Part shown: one piece after another, positions 34,001-45,480 of the stretch | Position numbering within the stretch: position 1 is the first letter of the stretch | Layout of the letters: every line of letters starts with the position of its first letter | Notes under the pieces: generated by a model | Told to the model about the DNA's origin: nothing | Databases searched by the model: none | The model's input: the letters and a program-made list of their open reading frames with translations, nothing else | Source: Branchiostoma floridae | Lineage: Eukaryota > Chordata > Leptocardii > Amphioxiformes > Branchiostomatidae | NCBI RefSeq assembly: GCF_000003815.2 | Contig: NC_049984.1 | Coordinates: 1,857,186 to 1,921,185 of the forward strand | DNA: 64,000 nucleotides | Direction: 5' to 3' | Translations under genes and position numbers: made by a program

Positions 34001-35282
34001 TTATATTATCGTTATCCTCTCGCTTCTCTTGCAGCGACTACAGGTAACGCTCTTGATGCCCTCTGACCCCTCGCGGGGGATACCTTTGATCAGCTCGATG
34101 AGCTCCCTCTTCTCCAGCTCTGCCCGCTCCAGGTCCTGCCTCCGCTGCCGCTCCATCTCCATCAGGGACCGCATCTCCTGCATGATGCGGGTCACCTGGG
34201 ATGGGAAGAGATGAGACAAACTGGTTCATTAGATTGTACCTCAGTAAGATAAGGTAACATCCGGCACAAAGTAGTTACTCAAGCAACTGGATATGATTTT
34301 GGAAACAGTCAGATATAACTGCTTTTTGGCATATCTTATTACCTAGATGTTTAACCTTCATCAAAGTAAGGTAATAAGAACACTCATAATTCAACTGCCA
34401 AGTGCCATAATACTGCCACATAGAAAAAAAAACATTGTTATAGAGGCCTTCTCAAAATTGTCTTCTCTCATATGATGGTATTATAGCACCCAGACGAGTC
34501 AAGAGAGTTGACGTTACATCGTTGTTACCTAAGAGCTACATTGCAATGCACTATGATACAGACAAGATCACCTGATACAGTTAATACAGTATGGCAAGGT
34601 GGTGTTCGTGAACCGACTAAAGTTGAGGAATCGGAGTTTCATTAACCTGTCCTTTCAAGTCGTCGACCTCTGCCTGTAGCAAGCCCTCCCGCTGAACCAT
34701 GTGGCGGCGCTGCGAGTCCAAGCGCGACTCCATCTCTCTCCGCTGGTCTTCCAGCTTACAGATCATCTCCGCGCGGAGAAGCTCGACCTCCGTTCGGAGC
34801 TCTGCGATGCAGTTGTGTTCGGCATCATCGTGATTCAGTATCTGCATGCCGCATCCGCGCGGACACTCCTTACAACGGAAGTCGCAAACGTTGAGGTGCA
34901 CGTCGAGGTTTCGCCGCTCCACGATCGTCGAGCAGCCCATGTTCGGGCAGCAGACGGTCACGAACCCGCACTCCCGCTCGTGTTTTGAGATGTTTTCTAG
35001 TTCGCACACGACGGTACAGCCGTGCTGGGCATTAATACAGCGGATCTGTAACCTGTCCAAATCGTTCTTCATGTAGCGGAAAAGCGGCCGTAGCTGCGTG
35101 ATGTTCAGGGGCTGTCGGTCTTCTGGGCAGATCCGGTCGTGAACGAGCCAGCCGTGGATGCACGTGGAGCAGTAGGCGTGCTCGCAAGGCGCTTGGAGAG
35201 GGTCTTCCAACACGTCCCGGCAAACGCAGCACAGAAGCCCCTCGTTCACAGTCCCGACGAATCTCTCGATGTCAAACCCCAT
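34001..35282 (-). CDS. RNF41/NRDP1-like RING and TRAF-type zinc finger protein (276 aa)
   Basis: Two exons: 35282-34647 (donor CAG|GTTAAT, phase 0) and 34195-34001 (acceptor CCCAG|GTGACC). Residues 18-56 form a C3HC3D RING (C18, C21, C33, H35, C38, C41, C52, D55) with the MGFD start and APCEHAYC motif typical of RNF41/RNF151. TRAF-type zinc fingers follow (about 82-158), then a heptad-like charged coiled coil (about 160-260). This architecture predicts an E3 ubiquitin ligase that multimerises through the coiled coil. Vertebrate RNF41 is about 317 aa with a C-terminal USP8-interacting domain; here the protein ends soon after the coiled coil, so the C-terminal function differs or another exon is missed. 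Start context is supported by family match at residue 1. Confidence 0.88.
34262..34380 (-). repeat. Dispersed 'ACTCAAGCAACTGGATATGA' repeat in the RING gene intron
   Basis: TTACTCAAGCAACTGGATAT is present here with flanking blocks inverted relative to other copies (ATCTTATTACCTAGATG), giving a rearranged or palindromic form. Confidence 0.6.
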
Positions 35283-35338
35283 GGTAGTGTCTTACGCCGA
35301 AGGGCGGTTACACAGATACAGACGTTCCCGTATCTACC

Positions 35339-35560
35339 TGTTGTAATATTTTGAAGCGGGAGCGACTTATGTGCGTGATGTAGGGCAGCAGTCAACTTTA
35401 GCAGCTCTTCACTCGGGTTCTGCCGGCTAATAGAGATACAGAATCGGATACAGTTGTTGATCAACCCTCCCTGTTGTACTCTTCTGTAGCAGGAGCGACT
35501 TATGCGGGAGAAGTAGGGCACCAGTCGACCTTAGCAGCTCTTCACCAGTTCTATGGGAAA
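35339..35560 (-). repeat. 134-bp tandem duplication upstream of the RING gene
   Basis: GGGAGCGACTTATG then TAGGGCA-CAGTC and TTAGCAGCTCTTCAC at 35354-35421 recur at 35488-35555. It lies just 5' of the start codon, so it probably covers 5' UTR or first-intron sequence. Confidence 0.8.
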
Positions 35561-35644
35561 ACAAACACAAAGAGTTAATCCCTGAATAATAGCAGCAGGT
35601 CGATTAATACCAGGCTTGAAGACTCCTAGCTCACTGCCTGGCAA

Positions 35645-37357
35645 AGTTATTATAGTAGTAGTAATGGTTTATTGAACAAGAACATATCGCATACATTCGC
35701 AGCCTAACGGCTGAATTGCAGTTGCAATAGCACAATAAAACAAACGCATTCGGTCAATGCCCAACAAGGCAAATCATTAAAATAGAAGTACTTGTAAAAT
35801 CAGTTAGGTACGAATATAAATATTTACATGATATCGACCAGCGAATATCATAAACGAAAATTAGCGGCGTACAATACTGGCAGGATTAAGGCATGGGGGC
35901 ATTGCAGTTGAGTAGACGGACCATGTACGGAATGGCACTAGACCTATAGCGTTCAGTTCTGCACTTGGGAATGTCCAGTTTGTTGGCAGAGCGGGTTTGT
36001 CGACAACTGACGCTCTTTCTTGTGGGTGGTAGGAAGTGGCGGAATTGATCGGAGACTAAGAGAGATTGTGCAAACCGAAGAGTCAGATTCGAACGCCTGG
36101 AGTGGAGTGATGGAAGGCCAAGCTGTGTACATGCATCTCGGTAGCTGGTGTAGTCGCGTCCCATGATGATACGTACCGCTCTGCGCTGGATACGTTCGAT
36201 CTTGTTACTCTGCTGTGTGGTTAACCCTGGGTGCCAAACAGGGGCTGAGTACTCAGTAACTGGGCGAATGTAGGAAGTGTACACAGCAACAAGGTCTTCT
36301 TTCGAAATGTGGAAATGTTTCAGTCTGCGCAGTAAGAACAGGCGTTGACTTGCCTTACTGTATGTGTGGTCGACGTGCGCGTTCCATCTGAGGTCAGACT
36401 GTAGGTAGAGACCGAGTATTCTCATGACTCTTACTTCCACTAGAGAAATTTCGTTGATCTTGAGCGGGGGAGGAGGGCGTGGAGTCATGCTGAATTGGAC
36501 ATGGAGAACCTTACATTTACCCGGATGGAGCACCATCTGGCTTTCCTGGGACCATGTGGTCAGGTCAGTTAAGTCCTGTTGGATACTCGGAGGTTGTGAT
36601 GACGAGTTTCTAATTTCCAGCAAGTTCAAGTCATCCACAAACTTCCATCTCTTGGACAGGGCTTGTCGTGCTGCACTGTTTATATAAACAATGAATATGA
36701 TGGGGCCAAGAATTGTTCCTTGCGGCAGACCACAGGTTACAGAAACAGATTCAGAAAGGGCACCGTGGTAACGGACCACCTGTTGCCTGTTCGTGAGGAA
36801 ATCTGAAATCCATTTGACGAGAGATGGCCGTAATCCCAACTCAGTCAGTCGGCGAATAGCTAAGGTGTGACTCACACGGTCGAAGGCTTTACTGTAATCC
36901 GTGGACACCAGGGAGCTCAGGGTACCAGGTCTGTCAGAGGCCTTGAACAAGTCGTTCGTAAGGTCTAACAGACAATGGGTGGTGGATCGACCCTTCAGGC
37001 AGCCGAATTGCTGGGGGTCGATTTCAGATTTAATGTCCGACAATACCCATTGACTGATGAAGCTTTCGGCAACTTTGCCTAACAAAGACGTCAGAGAAAT
37101 AGGTCGCAGTTCTTTGACCGAGGGAGGTTTCGTCTTAGGCACCGGGACCACAACGGCGCGTTTCCACTCTTCAGGTACGGTACCCTGATGGAGGGAGGCG
37201 TTCAGGATATCTGCCAGAGGCGCGCTCAGTTCACATGCAAATTCTTTGATAAGTTTCCCTGGGATCCCATCAGGCCCTGCGGCCTTTCTCGTCTTCACTT
37301 TCAAAAGTCTGTCGTAAACCTCCCATGGTTCAACCGATGGTGCTGGGAGTGACGGTA
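35645..37357 (-). mobile_element. 5'-truncated non-LTR retrotransposon with reverse transcriptase
   Basis: An open frame from about 37355 to 35886 codes for the fingers-palm part of a LINE reverse transcriptase: KAAGPDGIPGKLIKEF, LRPISLTSLLGKVAE, TDYSKAFDRVSH, GLPQGTILGP and the catalytic FVDD box, followed by a typical C-terminal RIQRRAVRIIMG segment. The block order fits CR1/Jockey-type elements. No endonuclease domain is present and a stop lies just upstream of the first block, so this is a truncated copy. The 3' UTR runs to about 35645 and ends with AATAAACC and TAGTAG repeats. The frame is intact over 470 codons, so the insertion may be fairly recent. Confidence 0.9.
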
Positions 37358-38634
37358 GTCAAGTTACTCTATGGGAAGGCTATGGGAAGGCTTTGCAGAC
37401 CTGAACTCATGTACACAATATTAAAAGTTCTCCTTCTGTGCACTATCCTTCGTAGAATCCTTTCCGAAAAGCAATGCTACCTTGTTGTAACATATGTGAC
37501 ATTCCAGGTCAATTGTGTATACCTGGCTAAATAAATAAAATGAAAATGAATGAAATGAAATGTTAAGAAATAATACCAGGGTTCTCATAGCTGCCTGACA
37601 AAGTTGCTCTCTTGAAATTCTTAAAAGCAATGCTAACTTGTGGTACACATGTAGCATAGGTGACATTCCAAGTCATAATATGACCTGGCCTCCCCTACCT
37701 GCCTAGCTAGCAGAGACGCACTGTCAAAATTACTCAAGATCCTTCAAAGCTTCATAGAATACTTTCTAAAAAGCTTGGTATCTTGTTCTAGCATAGGTGA
37801 CATTCCGTACTAAACCTTACGAGGTCATGACATTCTTGCACTGAAAGGAATCTGAAGGCCAAAACCTCCAGGAAAGCATTATTGAGTTAGTGTCATCACG
37901 GTCGACTTGCCACCGCGTACTGAGCTATGCGCCGCCACAAAGTTGCTAAGTCTGGACCTTGGCAAGAAGAATGCGAGGATTTGGCGGCATGGCATTTCGT
38001 CACCAGAAAAACGCTTCCCGTCCATTGTAACTGACGGCTGAGAAGTTTCCACCCCATGAGTCGCATTGACAGACACAGATTTAAGGTTAGCCATGCTTTT
38101 CTGCAATGTGCAAACGAAAGACTCTTTAGGACTTGAATGGAGGTAATATAATGGTCCTTCTCTTTCTTTTGTTGTACGTTTTCACTTTTCGTGCTGCCTT
38201 CCCTCTTTGTAATGGTTTGTCGCTATCGTTTCAAGTTGCAATTATTAGAAAGATTCTCTCTCAAATAATTACCATTTCTATAGGATAACATACAAGCATA
38301 CAAGTACATGTGTACTACATCGCAGCTAGGACACCTTTATTGTTATATATCATTAATAGCTATATATTTGCACTTGCAGAGTGTAAGTGCAATCAATATT
38401 TAAGTTGCCAAATCAACTTATTAAAGTCTGTTTTTTTTTTAGCCAGGCTCCTGTTGTGTCATTAAGGTTTCAATCATGCACCTCTTAGGATGGTCTACTG
38501 ACAAAGCGTAGGTAAGTAAACAAATGCACAGGTGCATAATACATAATTCATTAGCTACTTACAGTACATTGCATTAGTCTATTTTCAGAGGGGAGACTGA
38601 CAAATATAATCAATTATAACTATTTAAAAAATGG

Positions 38635-39200
38635 TGAAACAAGTTGCTAGGGGGCCCAAAATCTAATTATTTTGAGGTCCGATCAGGACCTACCCACATA
38701 CCAAACATCAAGACAACCCATCCAGGCCTTCTCAAGCTAACAGAGGGAAGAACACGACACGGACACTAAAAACATTTTTACGGAAGTAGCAATAGACGAA
38801 ACAACATTTTCTGAAAGAACCAAACAGAAAGCAAAAACATATAAAGAGATTGATACCTGTGGAGGTGCAATGGACCAATTAGGCTTAGATCACATTTCCA
38901 AACTGGGGCCCGGCCGGGCAGCTTTCGGGAGCAATAAGAATGATACAAAAGACATCAAAAACACAAAATGTCAAAATAAGATTCATGGACATAATATGTG
39001 CATATTTCTAGGTATATATTTTGATTTTTCTTTTCTTAACATCCCGTCCGGGCCCCGGTTTGGAAATGTGACCTAAGCCTTAACAAGGAAGACATGAGAG
39101 CAAATTACGAGAATGTCCTCCAAAGTTTCCCACCACCAATTACCAACCAATCACCTGCCCAGGACAGGACAGTCCCTGGTGTTATCTCGTGTTACGCCGA
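38635..39200. repeat. Large tandem duplication, copy 1 (contains a MITE)
   Basis: Shares ordered words with 39245-39965: TTTTGAGGTCC, ACCCACA, AGGTGCAATGGACCAAT, GAATGTCCTCCAAAGTTTCC, AGGACAGGACAGTCCCTGG. The element at 38882-39079 interrupts this copy only. Confidence 0.85.
38882..39079. mobile_element. MITE inserted at TTA (AGGCTTAG ends)
   Basis: AGGCTTAGATCACATTTCC and CCCGGCCGGG on the left are mirrored by GGAAATGTGACCTAAGCCT on the right, flanked by TTA. The paralogous site in copy 2 reads CCAATCAACAAG, consistent with a 3-bp target. The pattern fits PIF/Harbinger or a related group. Confidence 0.82.
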
Positions 39201-39244
39201 ATGGCAGTTATACCGGCTATATAGATACAGATACAGAATTATAA

Positions 39245-39965
39245 CTTGATGAAAAAAATGATAAAACAAGCTGCTATGGGGGAACAAAATCGAATCATTT
39301 TGAGGTCCTATCAAGACCCACCCACAAACAAAACATCAGACAATCCACCTTACTTTTGGCCTTCTAGAGTCAGAAGGACAGTGACACACATGAACACTAA
39401 AACATTTTTCTCAGAGGTTACCGTAGCAATAGCATAAATAACATTTTATGTAAGAACAAAACAGAAAGCAAAAGCATATTGATGTCTTTGAAGGTGCAAT
39501 GGACCAATCAACAAGGGAGACATGTGAGCAAATTAAGGCCCAATCTACATACACACAGTTTTTACCGATATCTGTGGAGATGTCGGGAGGGATCTAGAAC
39601 GTAGGGGGCTGGACACCCATGGCGCTTGCAGTCATAAACATATAGCGCGATTTTCCAAATGGCGTTATATGCTAATGAGCCTTCCCGAAGTCGGGAAGCA
39701 TTTACACGCGCGCGAAGCTGTCGGGGACCCCTGCTAAGCTATCGGTAAGGTATCGTACGAATGGTCCAGACCTTTCGGGAGAAATTTTCCAGATATCGTA
39801 ATGGCGATATAGTAGTTCTATCTAGACGATGAAAAAAAGCTCTCGCCGATATCGGGAAAAACTGTGTGTAGATTGTGCCTTAGAGAATGTCCTCCAAAGT
39901 TTCCCACCACCAATTACCGTCCAATCACCTGCCCAGGACAGGACAGTCCCTGGTGTTATCTCGTA
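39245..39965. repeat. Large tandem duplication, copy 2 (contains a different MITE)
   Basis: Partner of 38635-39200. The interrupting element is at 39536-39880, a different site and family from the one in copy 1. Confidence 0.85.
39536..39880. mobile_element. MITE inserted at TTA (AGGCCCAATCTAC ends)
   Basis: AGGCCCAATCTACATACACA and ACCGATATC are mirrored by GATATCGGGAAAAACTGTGT and GTAGATTGTGCCT. Copy 1 of the duplication reads AGCAAATTACGAGAATG here, showing the empty site. Confidence 0.82.
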
Positions 39966-40068
39966 ACCTGATCTGCCGATGTAATCATCATGAGGGGTGG
40001 TACAGCTACAGTAGGGGGGATCATTATTGTTCTCTGGGGGAGGGGTAAAGATGGTTAAAGGACTTAGG

Positions 40069-40338
40069 TTGTGCTAATTGAAACAGGAATACTCAAAATG
40101 TTGGAAAAAGGAAAACAGCTCATATTGACAAAATGTGAGTAATAAATTATTTAACAAACCAATAAAAAAGGAACCACACCTTTCACGTCACAAAATTCAT
40201 GTAGTAATTGTGCTAATTGAAACAGGAATACTCAAAATGTTGGAAACAGTGAAACAGCTCATATTGACAAAACTTGAGTGATAAATTATTCAACAAAGCA
40301 ATAAAAAAGGAACCACACCTTTCACATCACAAAATAGT
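40069..40338. repeat. 139-bp tandem duplication
   Basis: TTGTGCTAATTGAAACAGG at 40069 and 40208; identity is high through GAACCACACCTTTCAC and TCACAAAAT. Confidence 0.92.
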
Positions 40339-40550
40339 TGTTATCTGTAAACTAGCGACGCGTAGGTCAGCAAGTTTCCTGTCTGTTTCAGTAGCAGGGT
40401 AATTTTACAGGGAGGATTTGCTAGCCCTTCCCCCTTAATCTGCTCGAGGTACCAGGTTACCTGCTCTAACATGGGACCCCCATTTTACGACCCTTCCCAA
40501 AGACAGGTGCAGCCCCAACCAAAATGCCCTACCCAGGATTGAACCAGAAT

Positions 40551-40770
40551 TTAACGCTCGTTCACCTTTATCTGAAGCATAACCTTTATCCGTTCTTTTA
40601 AAGAACGATGTATTTAGGGGTATTATGTCAGCAGATGGTGGTCTGAAACTGCAATAATTTGAAATATCACAATTTGAAACTAACGTCCATCAACTTGATA
40701 TCCCTGGATACCCTGTTTAGCAACACAACGGATATAGGTTACCCCGCGGATAAAGGTGAACGAACATTAC
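40551..40770. mobile_element. MITE, TTCACCTTTATCC family
   Basis: TTAACGCTCGTTCACCTTTA is mirrored by ATAAAGGTGAACGAACATTA; inner word CGGATATAGGTTACC is present. Confidence 0.8.
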
Positions 40771-41319
40771 CAACTAATGTGAAACCAGGGGCTGAAAGGT
40801 GAGACTACCAGTTGACCTACAGGGACACCCCTCACAGTACACGTAATGATCCACCCCCAGTGTTGAGTAGACATCTGACATCAATGTAATTACCAGACTT
40901 TCCCCCCCACCTGTAATTTGTCTAATGACAGATAATCACACCAGCAGATGGGCTGACGTGATCACTCAGAGGTCAGCACAATTATGCGCACCTTGGAGAT
41001 GATACTGTCACTGGAAAATACACTGTAATTGTTGGAATTTTCATGGTCGTTTGTAATTTTCAATTTACCCCCCCCCCCCAACATTATAGAAAATGTACCT
41101 GTCTGTCGTTGCATTATGGTACAATTTGTGACTATAACAATATTGCGAAAACACTCTCTCTACCACGAAATTCGATCACCGCGAACTTAAAGCTAATTAC
41201 GGTACTTACCGGTAATATATGCTGATTCAGACTATAATTTGGATTTGTAGGACAGAAAGGATCAAAAGCCCTGCACTTAACTGTTTGTCCCCTTTCCTAG
41301 GTTAAGGTTTCATCACCTT

Positions 41320-41505
41320 ATGTGTTTTCTGTATGTGTGCATGAGTTTGCATGTATGTGTGTGTATATATGTGTGTGTTTGTGTGCCTGTGTGTGTCTGT
41401 ATGTATGTGCATATTGTGTGTGTGTGTGTGTTTGTTTGTGTGTGTTTATGTGTGTGTGCATGTGTGTGAGTCTTTGTCTGTCTGTATGTCTGTTTGTTGG
41501 ATAGC
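41320..41505. repeat. (GT)n-type microsatellite
   Basis: Imperfect TGTG/TATG run; frames across it are low-complexity artefacts. Confidence 0.9.
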
Positions 41506-41739
41506 ATAACTAGAGCTTCAGATAGACAATGATACACATGTATGACAATGAAACATTCAATAATGGACCCCCTAGCAGTTTTTTAAGATACTGCAGTTTA
41601 ACCTTCCGTTTTAATACCTTTCCTGAGTTTTCTTTGACAATATGTCATGGTACAAACAGTTGTCTAACAGAGATTACACAATTGCTACACACAGCAAGAA
41701 GGTCCCATGACCCAAGGCTCATCTGGCAGACAAAGGTAA

Positions 41740-43247
41740 GGGACCGTACGGCATTTAGCGAGGGGGGAGGGCCGGTCGCCAGGGGGGGGAGGGCCAAGCA
41801 AAAAAATATTTTGCCAGGGGGAGGGCCTAGCAAATTTTTTTTTAATTGGGGGGAGGGCCAAGCAAAAAAAAAATAGCTTGGTCTGCCAGCAAAATATGTC
41901 CCTTAAAATCCAAGAAACGGCGTTTCAGAGGGTCAAGATTTCAAAATTTTTCTGGACCTCTGCAAGGGATCGCCCGAGGTTGGCGCTCGGGATACAGTGA
42001 AAATGCGAAAGGGAGGGGGTGGGGCTTATGCATGACGCCCTCGAAAACCTTCTTCACGCACAGAAATGTTATTAAACTCTAGATTAGTCTGCCAGCAAAA
42101 TTTACCCCTGTCTTATTGCCCTCAAAATGTAAGAAATGGCGTTTCAGAGCTCGAGGGTAAATATTTGCAAATTTCCCTGGTTTCCTTTTGACGTGACCGG
42201 CCTCGCACCTTTGATGACCGACATCGTGATAATGTGTTTGGGGGGGATTTAATTTTGTATTTCTAAATTGAAATGCTATTAAAGTTAGCTTTGTTTGTCA
42301 GCAAAATATCTCCTCAAACTGAAGGAAATAGCTTTTAAGAGGGTCAAGATTTCAAAATTCTCCCGGACCTACCTTGCGATTCTTCATGCCTTTGGCGCCG
42401 AACATGGTGTTCGGAACGTCGTTCTCAAAAACTTGAAACCCTCGTATTTTTTTTAGAAATGTCATCTAACCAGCAAATTTTCCCATAAAAAAGCAATGCA
42501 GGAAATCGTGGCAAAAAAAGCGTGGCATTTCTAAAAGATCTCCTGCAAGTCTGCGGTCTCACGCCCGCCGGCGGCTAGAGAGAGGCGACCGGTCTTACCC
42601 CGCCGTGGGAAAATCAGCGTCACGCGTCGGCGCCCCCCTCCCCACTACAGTTTTGGAAGTCGAATCGTGCTGTCGTTTTGGTTTTCATTTTTTCCCCCGA
42701 TTTCTGTAAGTTATTACCACAACAGAACCAAGAAAAAGTCCAAAATATATGTAAATTGAAAATAGTTTCCGTCAAGCCGCTCAGGCCCGCGAGCTTGCAA
42801 TACGTAAATTTAGGGAGCGGGGCGCGCGCCGCTTCGTGGCGCAAATCTACTAGAAATCCAGGTACAAATGCTTTTTAGGTGTTGTTTTAATATCAAAACA
42901 ATGAAATAGCTTCTATAAAGCAAATATTTATGCCTCTATGAAGCAGATATTTATCCCTCTATTTAGCAGATATTTTGAGCCATTCTGTTTTCCTTTTTTT
43001 ACTAGGGGTGGGAGATCTGCTTCTCGATGAAAATCATGAAAAAGTATGCGGGAGCGCAGTGTTTTATTGGCGTCTTGAATATTTTTTTCAAAGTTGATAG
43101 GAGGGGGGAGGGCCAAGCAAAAATATTTTGTCTTGGGGGGAGGGCCTAGCAAAAAAAAATTTACCTGGGGGGAGGGCCATGCAAAATTTTTTTGACCCGA
43201 CCCTCTGGCGACCGGCCCTCCCCCCTCACTAAACGCCGTACGGTCCC
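41740..43247. mobile_element. 1.5-kb inverted-repeat element, GGGACCGTACGG ends, TAA target
   Basis: The left end GGGACCGTACGGCATTTAG and GGGGGGAGGGCCGG are mirrored by CTCACTAAACGCCGTACGG and TCCC on the right. TAA flanks both sides. Inside each end are short direct repeats of GGGGGGAGGGCC followed by AAGCAAAA. Same architecture as 56228-57815. The 3-bp TWA target suggests a Harbinger-like transposon; no transposase was seen. Confidence 0.82.
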
Positions 43248-43654
43248 TAACCAACTAGTAGCAGCATAATAAACATCCTTTCAGCACAGTCATTTCCCAA
43301 CAATTTGCTTTTGTTTTGACAACATGTACTGCTTTGAAAAAATCTTGCCATTCTGTGACCATCACGTTTTGAACAACTAATGACTTTGTAGCACAAGAAA
43401 CATCCGCTCAGCGTAATGTCAGTTCCCAACAATTCATATAATATCGTACTGTTTTGACAACAAGCAATGCTTTTAAAAAAACTGCCATTTCGTGACCATT
43501 TCGAGACTGTAAACTTGACATTGAATGAAATATTGACCCTCTTCCACCTGTAGGCTTTGTATATTCAGTAAGTCTATGGTGCATGGCTAAAATGTAAATT
43601 AACACCAATACATCAGTCTTCGTCAATGTTACTTACAGGTAAAAAATCATAAAA

Positions 43655-43978
43655 ATTCACTTCATCCTTTCTCGACGTATCCTGCTCAAAGTCTGAAACT
43701 TAAATAAAGCTACCTGCAGTTCTATGGAAAGCTGCTAGAAGGCCCAAACTTATGTCACTTCCTCCCAACCGTAAGAGCTATCTGTCAATCAAAAATTCTG
43801 ACCATAGCTTGTCCAGAACATAATATATTGAAACCAGCAGTTCCACTGCAGTACCATACTATGCAACTTGGTGGCCAAAAATCTAGGCATTTTTGAGTCG
43901 TCGGGGTCACAGACATACGGACTTACAGACACACAAAGCAGCTGACAAAAACATAACCTTCTTGGTAAAGGTAAATAT
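43655..43978 (+). repeat. Dispersed repeat ending in TTGGTAAAGGTAAATA
   Basis: Same order as 14060-14432: AAAGCTGCTAGAAGGCCC, CAATCAAAAATTCTGACC, GTCCAGAACATAATAT, CACAGACATACGG, AAAACATAACCTTC. Confidence 0.65.
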
Positions 43979-44193
43979 TGCCAGAGAGAAGGTTAAACGA
44001 GGCCACAGGTGTCCCTAGAAAACAGGTAATGGGATGTTTGATGTAGCTAATCTTCGTTCATCCCAGAAGGCCTTAAATACTGGTCCACTGGGACTGATCC
44101 CATTGCACAAACATAAGGTTTTCATATCAGCTATATCTGATACTGATACAGACACCACTTTTTCTGGCTTCATTAGTTACATCAATACATGTT

Positions 44194-44330
44194 GCCTGGG
44201 TACCATCCTCTTACGATTACTACCTGGGCTCTTTACAGTTGATTGTTACCTGGTCCCCTAATTAATTACACTCACTGCCATCTTCATGGCAGCGTGTATA
44301 AGGAGCCCAGGTAGTAATTGGAAGGTAGTT
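44194..44330. mobile_element. Hairpin MITE, GCCTGGGTACCATC family
   Basis: GCCTGGGTACCATCC then ATTACTACCTGGGCTC are mirrored by GAGCCCAGGTAGTAATTGG and AAGGTA. Confidence 0.75.
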
Positions 44331-44525
44331 ATTACAATACATGTACATTGTGTAGATGTTGGCAGGAAAGGAGTTGAAATACAAAGGTAGGAGACTTTGT
44401 GGGCTGGAGAAGCTACTTACAGAAGCAGGTGGTAAGGTAAGGGTGAAAAAGGAGATTATTCATTGTCTAAACTGATTGATACAGGAGTCTAATTTGAATG
44501 AAGTTGCTTTTTAGGGGAGGTGAAT

Positions 44526-44733
44526 TTAACGCCAGTTCACTTTTATCCATTGGGTAACCTATATCTGTTGCTTTTAAAAACAGGGTATTTGGGGATATCA
44601 CGTCGGCAGACGTTGGTTTCAAATTGCAATATTTTTAGTATATTGCAACCATCGGCTTGTGCCTAAATACTGTTTTGCAAAACAACGGATATAGGTTACC
44701 CAAGGGATAAACTTTAAGGTGAACTAGGGTTAG
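44526..44733. mobile_element. MITE, TTCACCTTTATCC family
   Basis: TTAACGCCAGTTCACTTTTA and GGGTAACCTATATCTGTTG are mirrored by CAACGGATATAGGTTACCC and AAGGTGAACTAGGG. Confidence 0.8.
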
Positions 44734-45289
44734 AGTTGGAAAATACTTTGCCAGGATATCTCTGTTAAAAATCAATGCATCGATGAATGGATACTAACAA
44801 ATATTTGTCATATCCCCTGCGGATGACTTATGCACCTATAAAATTGATTCTAATGATTTTCTGGTGGGAAAGCCTCTGTTTGGATCGAAACATGGACCAT
44901 GACCTGAACTGTTGTATAACATATATCGTGATGGCCTTGATATCCTAACAACTGATCAGATATCAATACGAGCACATTTTAGAGGGTCTATATCATATGC
45001 TCTTTTCCGTCAGGTGTAGGCAGCCTATTATGATTTTTCCGTATTTCGTAGGGAAAGTTCTGACTCTTAGTCACAAAATTTTGAGTGAGGTGACCAAATG
45101 CTGTGTACTTTCCTTCCTTTTTTTTATTTTAGTGTGTGGTCTTCTAAATTGCGTTGTCAGGACTCATGACCCCCCCCCCCCCATGCAGACCCTTGTGTTT
45201 TGCTTAAGTTTTGCTTCATTTGCCATAAAACTCAAAACCTCATACCCCCTCTCTACTTCCTTATTCTGACCAACCCTTGTACATGTAAC

Positions 45290-45480
45290 GTTAAAGCCTA
45301 AAGTGGACGCCACTCCAGCCTTAATTGGGACAGGAGTCCCTGGTTCGAGTCCCGGCAGCGTTTCAGGAATGTGTACACACCTGTCTCCACTCCGTCCCTC
45401 CGACTGTTTAATAATGTCACATACAAACAATGGGGGTTCAACATATGACTCCCTGTTGTTGGCCCCGCCATTCAACCTTC
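45290..45480 (+). mobile_element. Possible tRNA-derived SINE
   Basis: Box B-like TGGTTCGAGTCCCGG lies at 45341-45355 downstream of AAAGTGGACGCCACTCCAG. Box A is unclear. The minus-strand frame here has a LEPGTP motif, typical of translated tRNA-like box B, so it is not a gene. Confidence 0.4.

Noticed and set aside
36424-36687. Plus-strand frame inside the LINE
   Set aside because: Shadow of the reverse transcriptase frame.
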